DNA of 64,000 bases, taken from contig NZ_VUNA01000010.1 in NCBI RefSeq assembly GCF_009695905.1, positions 1-64,000 of the forward strand, given 5' to 3'. The notes beneath the pieces were generated by a model. It was given only the letters and a program-made list of their open reading frames with translations, was not told the origin of the DNA and ran no database searches. The position numbers were made by a program, and so were the translations under genes. Positions within the stretch are counted from its first letter, which is position 1; every line of letters begins with the position of its first letter. This document shows, in pieces, positions 44,004-52,892 of this stretch. The DNA is from Mogibacterium kristiansenii. GTDB lineage: Bacteria; Bacillota; Clostridia; Peptostreptococcales; Anaerovoracaceae.

Positions 44004-44579
44004 TTACAGGCCCAAAACATCCGAAATCTTCTTCATGGAATCCATCGCGATGAGGATAAACTCGTCGAAGGTGATGCCTGTTTCTTCAATGGCCATCATG
44101 AACTGACGGTTTGCACCCTTTGCGAAACGAGTTTCGTTGAAGCGCTTCTTGATGGACTTTGGCTTAACGCTGGCCAGCTTTTTATCCGGATAAATCTGGG
44201 CAACGGCTTTCACGAATCCGCTCATCGGATCCGCCGCCAGAATGGCATACTGCAAAGTAGTGTGGGCGATTACGCCGGATTCCGGATTGTGTGCGCAGAT
44301 GGCATCAATCAGAACTTGATCGTCGTAGCCTTCCTTCCGAAGAATGTCTCCGGAAACCGGTCCGTGAGTGGACATATCGTTCTTCCAGTCGCAAGTCTCT
44401 TCGTCCAGATCGTGAAGCAGACCCACAATGCCCCAATATTCTACATCTTCCGGTGCCAGGCGTTCTGCCAGCCCGCGCATGATGGCTTCCACGGCATACA
44501 TGTGCACGATGTAATGATCCGCCTTCACATATTTGTGCAACAGCTCATTGGCTTTTTCTCTTGTCAGTGGTTCACTCAT
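44004..44579 (-). CDS. HD-domain (HDIG-like) hydrolase
   Basis: A 191-residue protein with the HD metal-dependent phosphohydrolase pattern: HMYAVEAIM (first His), LLHDLDEE (HD pair), a later HGPVSGDIL and AHNPESG. Relatives are often annotated as HDIG or hydrolase without a known substrate. Length and single-domain form are normal. AAGGAGAT precedes the ATG at 44579. It lies between the nucleoside phosphorylase and TSCPD genes, so a nucleotide-related role is plausible. Confidence 0.87.
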   Translation of the reverse strand: MSEPLTREKANELLHKYVKADHYIVHMYAVEAIMRGLAERLAPEDVEYWGIVGLLHDLDEETCDWKNDMSTHGPVSGDILRKEGYDDQVLIDAICAHNPESGVIAHTTLQYAILAADPMSGFVKAVAQIYPDKKLASVKPKSIKKRFNETRFAKGANRQFMMAIEETGITFDEFILIAMDSMKKISDVLGL

Positions 44580-44636
44580 GATATAAATCTCCTTTTATAA
44601 AAATAATTTTTTGCAGCAACATCTTACAGCAGTCCA

Positions 44637-45455
44637 TTAAACGTTTACGGCAATGTCCACGACGGTCCGGAAGGAATCCGCAATCTGTGCAGAAGCCTCC
44701 AGCACATCGGAGCCGCTGAGGGGTACCGGTGAAATTCCCGCCGCCGCATTGGCCAGCGCAGAAATGGCGATGATTTCCAGTCCGGCATGTTTTGCCGCGA
44801 TGGCTTCCGGAACGCTGGACATGCCCACCGCATCGCAACCGATGGTATGGAGGAAACGAATCTCCGCTGGTGTCTCGAAGCTCGGACCGCTCATCATGGC
44901 ATACACGCCTTCATATAATTCAATTCCGTCAGCCTGTGCTTCCCGCAGCACTTTTTTTCGCAGATCCCGATTATATACATCGGACATATCCGGAAAACGA
45001 TCGCCCAATTCGTCCAAGTTCGGCCCAATAAGGGGATTCATACCGGACATATTCACGTGATCCCGAATCAGCATCAGATGACCCGGGCGAAAATCCGGGT
45101 TGATGGCACCGGAAGCGTTGGTGATAATCAAGCGCCGAATTCCCAGCAGTGCCATAACCTGAACCGGAAAAATGACGTCCTTCATGGAGTATCCTTCATA
45201 ATAGTGAAAGCGTCCGGACATCACCAGGAGGGAATGACCGCCTTTGCGTCCTGCAAAAAGAACCCCTTTGTGATTCGGGGCTGTAGAAGTGACAAAGCCG
45301 GGGATATCTCGATATGGAATCTCAACGGGATTCTCCAGAGAGTCGGCGTAGGTTCCCAGTCCGCTGCCCAGAATGATTCCCGTGTCCGGCAAATCTCCGG
45401 AAATCTGTTCTCTGATATATTGCGCCGCCTGTTTCAGCTGTTCCAATCGGTTCAT
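44637..45455 (-). CDS. punA: purine nucleoside phosphorylase
   Basis: A 272-residue trimeric-type (PNP/MTAP family) phosphorylase that splits guanosine or inosine and their deoxy forms into base and ribose 1-phosphate. Motifs: GIILGSGLG (phosphate-binding), GRFHYYEGY, ITNASGAINPDFRPGHLMLIRDHVN and GMSSVPEAIAAKH. Start at 45455 (MNRLEQ) has AGGAGGTG 6 bases upstream; a TTG nine bases further out overlaps that site. First gene of a three-gene minus-strand operon for salvage. Confidence 0.94.
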   Translation of the reverse strand: MNRLEQLKQAAQYIREQISGDLPDTGIILGSGLGTYADSLENPVEIPYRDIPGFVTSTAPNHKGVLFAGRKGGHSLLVMSGRFHYYEGYSMKDVIFPVQVMALLGIRRLIITNASGAINPDFRPGHLMLIRDHVNMSGMNPLIGPNLDELGDRFPDMSDVYNRDLRKKVLREAQADGIELYEGVYAMMSGPSFETPAEIRFLHTIGCDAVGMSSVPEAIAAKHAGLEIIAISALANAAAGISPVPLSGSDVLEASAQIADSFRTVVDIAVNV

Positions 45456-45648
45456 CGCTTGCACCTCCTAATATTCTTTCAACTTCTAGATGTTACCACA
45501 ATTCCTCATGTCTTTCAATCGGAAGAAAAGGGATTTGAGAAGGGGGAAAAGAACAAAAAGGAGGGTATCCCAGCAGAAAATGTGCTATAATTTAGTGATT
45601 GCAATTGTTGCAACAGACAGAGATTTGAAAAAAGCAATGGGAGGATAG

Positions 45649-47352
45649 ATGGAGACTTTTAAAGAATTGTTAGTACGGTCGGTCGAGCAGTTCGGAAGCG
45701 GAACTGCTTTTACCCTGAAGGAGGGGAAAGACCGTTATACGGACATCAGCTTTATTCGATTCTACGAAGAAGTGAAATCGCTGGCGACCGCTTTTATTTC
45801 CAGGGGATTCAGCGGCGAGCGGATTGCCGTTACCGGCAAAAATAGCTATCACTGGTTCATGGTGAACGCGGCAGCGCAGATTAGCGGATGCGTAACCGTA
45901 CCGCTGGATAAGGAATTGAAGTATGGAGAGTTCGAACAGTCCCTGGAGCGGTGCAAGGCTAAGGTAATTTTCTTCGACAAGAAACAGGAGAAGGAGACCA
46001 AAGAAGCGATTCTTTCCGGAAAGACATCCATTGAGTTCGCATTCCCGATGTACGAAGCGGAGGACCTGGAGACGGTCACCACGCTGCTGGAAGAGGGAAA
46101 GGAACTGATTGGAGAGGGAGATGTGTCCGTGGATCATGTACAGATTAATCCGGATGCGGTATCCATGTTGATTTTCACTTCCGGAACCACGTCTCAGTCC
46201 AAGATCGTCATGCTGTCCCAGCGGAATATCTGTTCCAATGTGACCAACATGATTCGAATCATTCCGTTCAAGACGACGGATACCAATATCGCACTGCTCC
46301 CGTATCACCACATGTTCGGCTCCACCGGTCAGTGGGTGATGCTGGCGAACGGTGTTCGCACGGTGTACTGCGACGGACTGAAGTACATCCAGAAGAATCT
46401 GAAGGAATACGGCGTATCCGTATTTGTGGGTGTGCCGCTGATTATCGAACAGATGTACAAGAAAATCATGAAGACGGCGGAAAAAGAAGGCCTGGACGGC
46501 CGGATTCGTCGGTTCTCCAAGGTGACCCGTCTGCTGAATAAGGCGAAGATCGATATTCGGCGTCAGGTGTTCCACGGCGTGCTGGATGCGCTGGGCGGAA
46601 AGCTGCGCATGGTGGTTTTGGGTGCATCCGCGGCGGATCCGCAGGTCATTCAGGGCTTCAATGACTTCGGTGTGCTTTGTGTGCAAGGATACGGTTTAAC
46701 GGAAACCGCACCGGTACTTACCGCAGAACGTCCGGACAAGCGGAAAGCGGGTTCCGTGGGAGTGCCGCTGGATAATGTGGAAATCCGAATCGACAATCCG
46801 GATGAAAACGGAATCGGTGAGGTCATTGCCAAAGGCGACAATATTATGCACGGCTACTACGACAACGAGGAAGCCACGGCAGCGGTTCTTCGGGATGGCT
46901 GGTTCCATACCGGAGACCTGGGATATATTGACAAATCCGGATATCTCTTCCTGAGCGGAAGAAAGAAGAACGTTATCGTACTGAAGAACGGAAAGAATGT
47001 TTTTCCGGAAGAGTTGGAGACAGAAATCTCCACACTTCCGTATCAGATGGAGAATATCGTCGTAGGACTTCCGAAGAACGGAGACGATCGGGATCTGGTG
47101 GTCGCCCTGAAGATTGTCTACGATCCGGAACAGTTTGCCGGCATGAGCAAAGAAGAAATTGAGAAGCGGATTCACGAGGATGTGGAGAAAATTAACGACC
47201 GCATGCCGCTGTACAAGCGCATCAAGCGAATCTTTGTAACGGATGAGCCGATGATTAAGACCAGCACCAGCAAGGTTCGCCGATTCCTGGAAATTGAGAA
47301 GATGCTGGAAGAGGAGAATAAAGATGGGGGAACACATGGAAAACAGATTTGA
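45649..47352 (+). CDS. AMP-forming acyl-CoA synthetase (ANL family), first copy
   Basis: A 567-residue adenylate-forming enzyme, probably activating fatty acids with ATP and CoA. The P-loop reads FTSGTTSQSKIVMLSQRN, off the usual SGTTGxPKG consensus but keeping the lysine. The A5 motif is YGLTETAP, A7/A8 GWFHTGDLGYIDKSGYLFLSGRKKNVIVLKNGKN and the A10 lysine TSTSKVRRF. ATG 45649 follows GGGAGG. The end overlaps the second synthetase gene by 29 bases, so both are translated together. A TATAAT at 45586-45591 and a TTGCAA-TTG-TTGCAA element (45598-45612) mark the probable promoter region. Confidence 0.9.
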   Translation: METFKELLVRSVEQFGSGTAFTLKEGKDRYTDISFIRFYEEVKSLATAFISRGFSGERIAVTGKNSYHWFMVNAAAQISGCVTVPLDKELKYGEFEQSLERCKAKVIFFDKKQEKETKEAILSGKTSIEFAFPMYEAEDLETVTTLLEEGKELIGEGDVSVDHVQINPDAVSMLIFTSGTTSQSKIVMLSQRNICSNVTNMIRIIPFKTTDTNIALLPYHHMFGSTGQWVMLANGVRTVYCDGLKYIQKNLKEYGVSVFVGVPLIIEQMYKKIMKTAEKEGLDGRIRRFSKVTRLLNKAKIDIRRQVFHGVLDALGGKLRMVVLGASAADPQVIQGFNDFGVLCVQGYGLTETAPVLTAERPDKRKAGSVGVPLDNVEIRIDNPDENGIGEVIAKGDNIMHGYYDNEEATAAVLRDGWFHTGDLGYIDKSGYLFLSGRKKNVIVLKNGKNVFPEELETEISTLPYQMENIVVGLPKNGDDRDLVVALKIVYDPEQFAGMSKEEIEKRIHEDVEKINDRMPLYKRIKRIFVTDEPMIKTSTSKVRRFLEIEKMLEEENKDGGTHGKQI

Positions 47353-49150
47353 TCATTATTGGTACACTGATATCCGTGAAATTGTCACACTGAAGGATAT
47401 GTTGGCCGGAAGTGCGGATAAGTATGCGAAGAACCCGGCATTTTGGGTAAAAAGAAAAAAGGGCCAGCCATACAGCCCGATTTCCTACCGGCTTCTTCAG
47501 CATGACGTAAATGCCATAGGAACTTGCATGACGGAAATGGGATGGCAGGGAAAGAGAATCGCTGTGATGGGGCAGGGATGCTACGAATGGATTGTCACCT
47601 ACCTTGCGGTCATGAACGGAATCGGCATTATCGTGCCGATTGACAAGGAGCTTTCCGGCCCGGAAATCGAGAACCTGCTGAGAACGGCGGAGTGCGATAC
47701 GATTTTTTGCACCAAAGCGGAGTGCTCCAAGCTGAAGGGGCTTCCGTCCATCCGCAATCTGGTGGTGATGGATTTCTACGGAGATCGGCTGGATGAAGAG
47801 GAAGTGCCGGACGATTCCAATTTGAATTTGGAGAAATACGAAGGCTGGTTTGAACAGGAAGAGGAGAAGAAGGTGAATGTGACCTCTTGGAGGGAAATGC
47901 TCCGAGACGGCGATCAGCTTCTCAAAAGCGGGAAAGACGAATACCTGAAGGCCGAAGTGGACCCGGATGCCCTGGCGGTAATTCTTTTTACCTCCGGAAC
48001 CACCGGAACCCCAAAGGGAGTGATGCTGAGCCACCGAAACATTACGGTGAACATCATGGACGTATGCCGAATCGCGCATGTCACCACGACGGACAAGACC
48101 CTGTCCATCCTTCCGATTCACCATACGTACGAATGCACACTGGGTATGCTTCTGGTCCTCTACCGAGGCGCCAGCACCGCATTCTGTGAAGGCATGAAAT
48201 ACATCACCCAGAACATGAAGGAAGCCCAGAACACGGTCATCATCGTAGTTCCGAGAGTGCTGGAAATGATTAACGACCGGATTCAGAAGGGCATTGAAAA
48301 GAGCGGCAAGGCGGACACATTCCAGAATATCATGGGCATGAACAAGAAGCTCCGGAAGATGGGGATCAACTTGAGCCGGACGATTTTCAAGGGCATTCGG
48401 AACGAGCTGGGCGGAAAGCTGCGCTTGGTCATCACCGGAGCGGCAGCGTTGTCTCCGACCATTTATCGGAATTTTGAAGATTTGGGAATTACGGTTTTGC
48501 AGGGGTTCGGCATGACGGAGTGCACACCGCTGATCTCCGGAACGCCGATGAGCGCGCCGAAGGAACGGTATCGAAAAGCCGGCTCCGTAGGCGTTCCGGT
48601 CAAAACCGGCGAGGTGAAGATTATCAACAAGGATGAGAACGGAATCGGCGAGATTCTTTTCCGCGGTCCGAACGTGATGATGGGATATTACAACATGCCG
48701 GAAGCCACCGCAGAGGTTCTGGAAGAGGATGGCTGGCTCCACACCGGAGACCTGGGCTTTATGGACAATGAAGGTTGGATCTACCTCACCGGCCGAAAGA
48801 AGAATATCATCGTGACTAAGACCGGAGAGAACGTGTATGTGGAGGAGATTGAGGAATACATCAATCAGAGCCCGTACATCGAGGATTCCATGGTATTCCC
48901 GTACGACAACAATGGCGAGGAAATCGTCGGCGTGCAGATTTTGCCGAATATGGAATACGTTCGGACAAAGCTGGGGTACGAGCCGGATCGGGAAGAGCTG
49001 AAGGATTTGTACAAAAAGGTCATTCAGGAATTGAACCAGGGCATGGCGGTGTACAAGCGCATTCGTGCAGTATTCGTGCGAAAGGATGATTTCGTTCGCA
49101 CCACCACAAGAAAAATCAAGCGCCACGAAAATCCGGTTCCGGAGGATTAG
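47324..49150 (+). CDS. AMP-forming acyl-CoA synthetase (ANL family), second copy
   Basis: A 608-residue paralogue of the preceding gene with a canonical P-loop, FTSGTTGTPKGVMLSHRN, the A5 motif GFGMTECTP, A7/A8 GWLHTGDLGFMDNEG and A10 lysine RTTTRKIKRH. It resembles long-chain acyl-CoA synthetases. Two starts are possible: ATG 47324 with GAGGAG 7 bases upstream (chosen) or ATG 47336 after GGGGGA. The two copies are clearly not recent duplicates: their P-loops and middle regions differ, which suggests different chain-length substrates or a two-subunit arrangement. Confidence 0.9.
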   Translation: MGEHMENRFDHYWYTDIREIVTLKDMLAGSADKYAKNPAFWVKRKKGQPYSPISYRLLQHDVNAIGTCMTEMGWQGKRIAVMGQGCYEWIVTYLAVMNGIGIIVPIDKELSGPEIENLLRTAECDTIFCTKAECSKLKGLPSIRNLVVMDFYGDRLDEEEVPDDSNLNLEKYEGWFEQEEEKKVNVTSWREMLRDGDQLLKSGKDEYLKAEVDPDALAVILFTSGTTGTPKGVMLSHRNITVNIMDVCRIAHVTTTDKTLSILPIHHTYECTLGMLLVLYRGASTAFCEGMKYITQNMKEAQNTVIIVVPRVLEMINDRIQKGIEKSGKADTFQNIMGMNKKLRKMGINLSRTIFKGIRNELGGKLRLVITGAAALSPTIYRNFEDLGITVLQGFGMTECTPLISGTPMSAPKERYRKAGSVGVPVKTGEVKIINKDENGIGEILFRGPNVMMGYYNMPEATAEVLEEDGWLHTGDLGFMDNEGWIYLTGRKKNIIVTKTGENVYVEEIEEYINQSPYIEDSMVFPYDNNGEEIVGVQILPNMEYVRTKLGYEPDREELKDLYKKVIQELNQGMAVYKRIRAVFVRKDDFVRTTTRKIKRHENPVPED

Positions 49151-49202
49151 AGGGAGCGGGTCAATCCCGTTTCCGGACACGCATTGAAGCATCGTAAATA
49201 CA

Positions 49203-49232
49203 AAAGGACCTACCCGGCGGCAGGTCCTTTCA
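49203..49232. terminator. bidirectional terminator between acyl-CoA synthetase and asd
   Basis: AAAGGACCT (49203-49211) pairs with AGGTCCTTT (49222-49230) around a 10-base loop, serving two convergent genes. Confidence 0.8.
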
Positions 49233-49251
49233 CTTTATGAGATGGATTATT

Positions 49252-50262
49252 TTAATCTCTGGAAATCAGCAGCTGCGCAATCTGAACCGCGTTGGTTGCG
49301 GCACCCTTACGCACCTGGTCGCCGCAGCACCAAAGGTTGATGCCGTTCTCGCACACCAGATCCCGACGGATGCGGCCCACGTATACCAGGTCCTGATCGC
49401 TGGTTTCAATCGGCATCGGATAGATGTTTTTCTCTGTATCGTCCTTCAGCTTGCAACCTGCCGCCTCGGAAATGGCCTTCCGAACATCCTCCAGCTCCAG
49501 ACGATCCTTTGTGATGACGTTTGCTGAAATGGAGTGGGAACGCTCTACCGGTACCCGAACGCAGGTGCAGGAAACCTTCAGCTCCGGCAGGTGGAGAATT
49601 TTCCGGCCCTCGTTCTGAAGCTTCATCTCTTCCGATGTGTAGCCGTTCTCGCCGAATCCGCCAATCTGCGGAAGCAGGTTATACGCAATCTGGTACGGGA
49701 AAGTGCTGCATTCGATGTCCTTGCCCTCCAAAATATTGCGGCTCTGCTCATACATTTCCTTCGGTCCCTTGATGCCGGCACCGCTTACGGCCTGATAGGT
49801 GGAAGCGTAGAGCGCTTCAATCGGGGACAGACGGTTGATGGCGTTGATTGCCACCAGCGTGATGATGGTGGAGCAGTTCGGATTGGCGATGACACCCTTA
49901 TGGGTGAACGCATCCTCCGGGTTGATTTCCGGAACCACCAGTGGGACCTCCGGATCCATACGGAAGGCGCTGGAATTATCGATGTAAGCCGCACCGGACG
50001 CCTTGATGGCATCCACAAATTTCTTGGAAATATCATTTTCGGCGGCACCCAGCACGATATTCATTCCTTCAAAAGCAGAATCCTTCGCTTCCTGAATGGT
50101 GACGCTGCCGTATTTCTCCGTCTCGATTACTTTCCCGGCGCTGCGGCTGCTGGCCAGAAGGCGCAGCTCCTGAATCGGGAAATCCCTTTCCTGCAGTACC
50201 TTTAGCATTTCCATACCTACGGCGCCGGTAGCACCCAGAATCGCAACATTGTATTTTTTCAT
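49252..50262 (-). CDS. asd: aspartate-semialdehyde dehydrogenase
   Basis: A 336-residue enzyme that reduces aspartyl phosphate to aspartate semialdehyde, the branch point to lysine, threonine and methionine. NADP-binding AILGATGAVGMEM at the N-terminus, the active-site cysteine in IANPNCSTII and the histidine in RVPVERSHS are all present. The start at 50262 has AAAGGAGAGG upstream. Third gene of the hom-ask-asd operon, 13 bases after the aspartokinase stop. Confidence 0.95.
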   Translation of the reverse strand: MKKYNVAILGATGAVGMEMLKVLQERDFPIQELRLLASSRSAGKVIETEKYGSVTIQEAKDSAFEGMNIVLGAAENDISKKFVDAIKASGAAYIDNSSAFRMDPEVPLVVPEINPEDAFTHKGVIANPNCSTIITLVAINAINRLSPIEALYASTYQAVSGAGIKGPKEMYEQSRNILEGKDIECSTFPYQIAYNLLPQIGGFGENGYTSEEMKLQNEGRKILHLPELKVSCTCVRVPVERSHSISANVITKDRLELEDVRKAISEAAGCKLKDDTEKNIYPMPIETSDQDLVYVGRIRRDLVCENGINLWCCGDQVRKGAATNAVQIAQLLISRD

Positions 50263-50275
50263 TTGAACCTCTCCT

Positions 50276-51598
50276 TTATTTCGCAAAGCTTTCGTACAGA
50301 ACCTGAATGGTCTTCTCAAAATCCTTCGTGAACACGCCCACCATAATGTTAATCTCATCGGAACTCTGCTCGATGGTGCGGATATTAATCCGGTTTGCAC
50401 CCAGAGCACCGAAGATTTTGCCGGAAATGCCGGTGCGGTACGCCATCTGGCGTCCGACAATGGCAATCAGGCTGATATCATCCTGCACGTTGATGTCCGT
50501 AATCTGACAGTTCCGCTTGATATCGGAAATCAAATCATATTTCACCGGTGCCAGCTTGTCCGTCGGGACCACCAGGGAAAAGCTGTCGATACCGCTTGGA
50601 ATCTGTGCAATCGGAATCCGATACTGTTCCAGAACTTCCAGCACGCGACGGATAGCCCCCACCGCATCGCTCATATTGGCCTTGTGTAGGCTGATGATAG
50701 AGAAGTCCTTCTTGCCGGTGATTCCGGTAATAAAACGGGACGTTTCCTCCGCATTGTCCGCTTCAAAGGATTCCCGAATGATGGTTCCCTCCGCTTCCGG
50801 ATCGTTGGTGTTCCGGATATTAACCGGGATATCCTTCCGGCGAACCGGCACCACTGTATCCTCGTGAAGAACCGCTGCGCCCATATAGGACAGTTCCCGC
50901 AGTTCCGCATAGGTAACCCGGGAAATCGTCTTTGGATTAGAGACGATTCTTGGGTCCACCATGAGAATTCCCGTTACGTCCGTCCAGTTCTCGTAGATGT
51001 CCGCATCCAGAGAGGCGGCGGCAAAAGCGCCGGTGACGTCAGATCCGCCTCGGGAAAAAGTATGAATCTGGCCGTTCGGAAGGGAACCGTAGAAGCCGGG
51101 AACCACGATCCGGTTGTATACATTGTATATTTCCTGGAGCTGTTGCTCGGTTTTTTCGTAATCCACTTTTCCATCGTATCCAAAGGCCACCCAGTCGGCA
51201 GAGTCCACGAAATGGTATCCCAGATATTCCGCCATCAGCTTAGCGTTCAGATATTCACCTCGAGAAACCAAATAGTCCACGGACATGTTTTTCGTCATCT
51301 TGCTTCGGATTTCCGCAAGCTCGGAGTCCACGTCCAGCGTCAGTCCCAGCTGATCGCGGATCTCCCGATACCGGGCGGAAATCATCTCGAAGATTGGATC
51401 CGGCGACACGTCGTATTTGAGGTGGGCTTTGCAGAGATACAGCAAATCCGTGATTTTATTATCGTCGGAGGTTCTTCTTCCCGGTGCGGAGACCACAACC
51501 ACCTTGCGGGCATCATCGGATTCCACGATGTGTTTCACCTTGGCGAACTGCGCAGAATCGCTGAGGGAGGATCCTCCGAATTTAGCAACTTTCAGCAT
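50276..51598 (-). CDS. aspartate kinase
   Basis: A 440-residue monofunctional aspartokinase, the first step of the aspartate pathway. It starts MLKVAKFGGSSLSD, has the SRGEYLNAKLMAEYLG and FSRGGSDVTGA kinase blocks, and two C-terminal ACT domains (about 300-440) that usually bind lysine or threonine for feedback. AAGGAG precedes the start at 51598. It begins 4 bases after the homoserine dehydrogenase stop. Which amino acid inhibits it cannot be read here. Confidence 0.94.
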   Translation of the reverse strand: MLKVAKFGGSSLSDSAQFAKVKHIVESDDARKVVVVSAPGRRTSDDNKITDLLYLCKAHLKYDVSPDPIFEMISARYREIRDQLGLTLDVDSELAEIRSKMTKNMSVDYLVSRGEYLNAKLMAEYLGYHFVDSADWVAFGYDGKVDYEKTEQQLQEIYNVYNRIVVPGFYGSLPNGQIHTFSRGGSDVTGAFAAASLDADIYENWTDVTGILMVDPRIVSNPKTISRVTYAELRELSYMGAAVLHEDTVVPVRRKDIPVNIRNTNDPEAEGTIIRESFEADNAEETSRFITGITGKKDFSIISLHKANMSDAVGAIRRVLEVLEQYRIPIAQIPSGIDSFSLVVPTDKLAPVKYDLISDIKRNCQITDINVQDDISLIAIVGRQMAYRTGISGKIFGALGANRINIRTIEQSSDEINIMVGVFTKDFEKTIQVLYESFAK

Positions 51599-51602
51599 AT
51601 TT

Positions 51603-52751
51603 TTACTCCTTGTAGCCGGCGACAAAAGCATTTTCGTATCGGGATGCCAGTGCATGGGCGTCCGAAACGGTCATCGGCTTCGTTGTGATATAACGATACG
51701 AATTTCGAACCTGTTCCGAAGCAATCGGCTCTTCAGGGAAAGAGGCGCCGGCCGCAATTCGGAAATAGTACGGATGACTGGTCTTGGTGTTGTCCACCTT
51801 CGATGGCGCCGGTCCCGTGGAAGCAGACGGGCTGAATGAAATGCCGTCTTTGATATCGATGATATCGTGCACCAGAGAGGTGCCTGTCGGCATCTTTCCC
51901 GCTCCCTGACCGTAGAAGCTGAGCGGACCTACGTTCTTTCCGGTAAGGCTAACCATGTTGTAATTAGTACCAACGCCGGATTCCAACGCTGCGGAGGTGA
52001 GCAGGGTTGGCTCGACATACGCGCTGACTGCATCGCCCTGAAGGGACGCGTTCATCAGAAGACGGCAGGTGAGGCCGTTTTCATTGAAAAATGCGATGTC
52101 CTCTGCCAGAATATGGTGAATGCCCAGAACCGGTACCGAATCCTCCGGGATTACCGTGCGAAAAGCAAGGTTGGCAGAAATCACACATTTCCGCTGGGTA
52201 TCCCAGCCCTCGATATCCGCTCCGGGATCGCTCTCCGCATAGCCCAGCTCCTGTGCGTCCCGGAGAACTTCCGCGAAATCCAATCCTTTGGTATGCATGA
52301 GATCCAGAATGTAGTTGCAGGTACCGTTCACGATGCCGTGTACTTCTTCAATGGTGTCGCACCGTCCGGCTCGCTGCAGATTGTACAGCCACGGAATGCC
52401 GCCGCCGGCAGAAGGGGTGAATCGGAACTGAACACCGTTCTTCCGGGCACAGTTTTCCAATTCTTCGAAGTGAGCGCTGACCAGCGCTTTGTTGGCGGTA
52501 ACCACGTGTTTTCCGTGCTCCATGGCCCCCAGCACGTATTCCAATGCCGGATGGATGCCACCGATACATTCTGCTACCAGATCGATATTCGGATCGTTCA
52601 GAATATCGTCGATATCTTCTGTCTGCAGGTCCGCATATTCCGGCTTCGGCCGGCGAACCAGGATGCGAGTCACTTCCAGGTCGATGGCAGATTTCACCGC
52701 TTCACAGGCACCGCTCCCCACGGTTCCCAAACCTAAAATTGCAATATTCAT
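51603..52751 (-). CDS. hom: homoserine dehydrogenase
   Basis: A 382-residue enzyme that reduces aspartate semialdehyde to homoserine. It begins MNIAILGLGTVGSGACEAV, then AECIGGIHPALEYVLGAMEHGKHVVTANKAL and the catalytic-region GIVNGTCNYIL, GYAESDPGADIEGWD and SAGGGIP. The C-terminus after about residue 310 is short and does not look like the full ACT domain of many Gram-positive homologues. The start at 52751 has GGAG 6 bases upstream. First gene of the operon, divergent from thrC. Confidence 0.93.
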   Translation of the reverse strand: MNIAILGLGTVGSGACEAVKSAIDLEVTRILVRRPKPEYADLQTEDIDDILNDPNIDLVAECIGGIHPALEYVLGAMEHGKHVVTANKALVSAHFEELENCARKNGVQFRFTPSAGGGIPWLYNLQRAGRCDTIEEVHGIVNGTCNYILDLMHTKGLDFAEVLRDAQELGYAESDPGADIEGWDTQRKCVISANLAFRTVIPEDSVPVLGIHHILAEDIAFFNENGLTCRLLMNASLQGDAVSAYVEPTLLTSAALESGVGTNYNMVSLTGKNVGPLSFYGQGAGKMPTGTSLVHDIIDIKDGISFSPSASTGPAPSKVDNTKTSHPYYFRIAAGASFPEEPIASEQVRNSYRYITTKPMTVSDAHALASRYENAFVAGYKE

Positions 52752-52828
52752 ATGCATCTCCATTTCATTCATTATCCAGTGAAAAAGGTTATTTTTATGT
52801 AAAATGTCATAAAATTAACCAAACATAC

Positions 52829-52857
52829 TTGTTTTCATACCATAAATAATGTATCAT
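52829..52857 (+). promoter_or_regulatory. probable promoter of thrC
   Basis: TTGTTT (52829-52834), 17 bases, TATCAT (52852-52857), in a very A/T-rich divergent intergenic region that must also hold the hom promoter. I see no T-box or riboswitch-length leader here. Confidence 0.5.
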
Positions 52858-52892
52858 AATTACATAATTTTTACAATAAAAAGGATGAGATA

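Noticed and set aside
47255-49192. 645-codon minus-strand frame opposite the second acyl-CoA synthetase
   Set aside because: Long antisense frames are common here because of codon bias. The sense strand encodes a complete adenylate-forming enzyme, and the antisense product has no family features.
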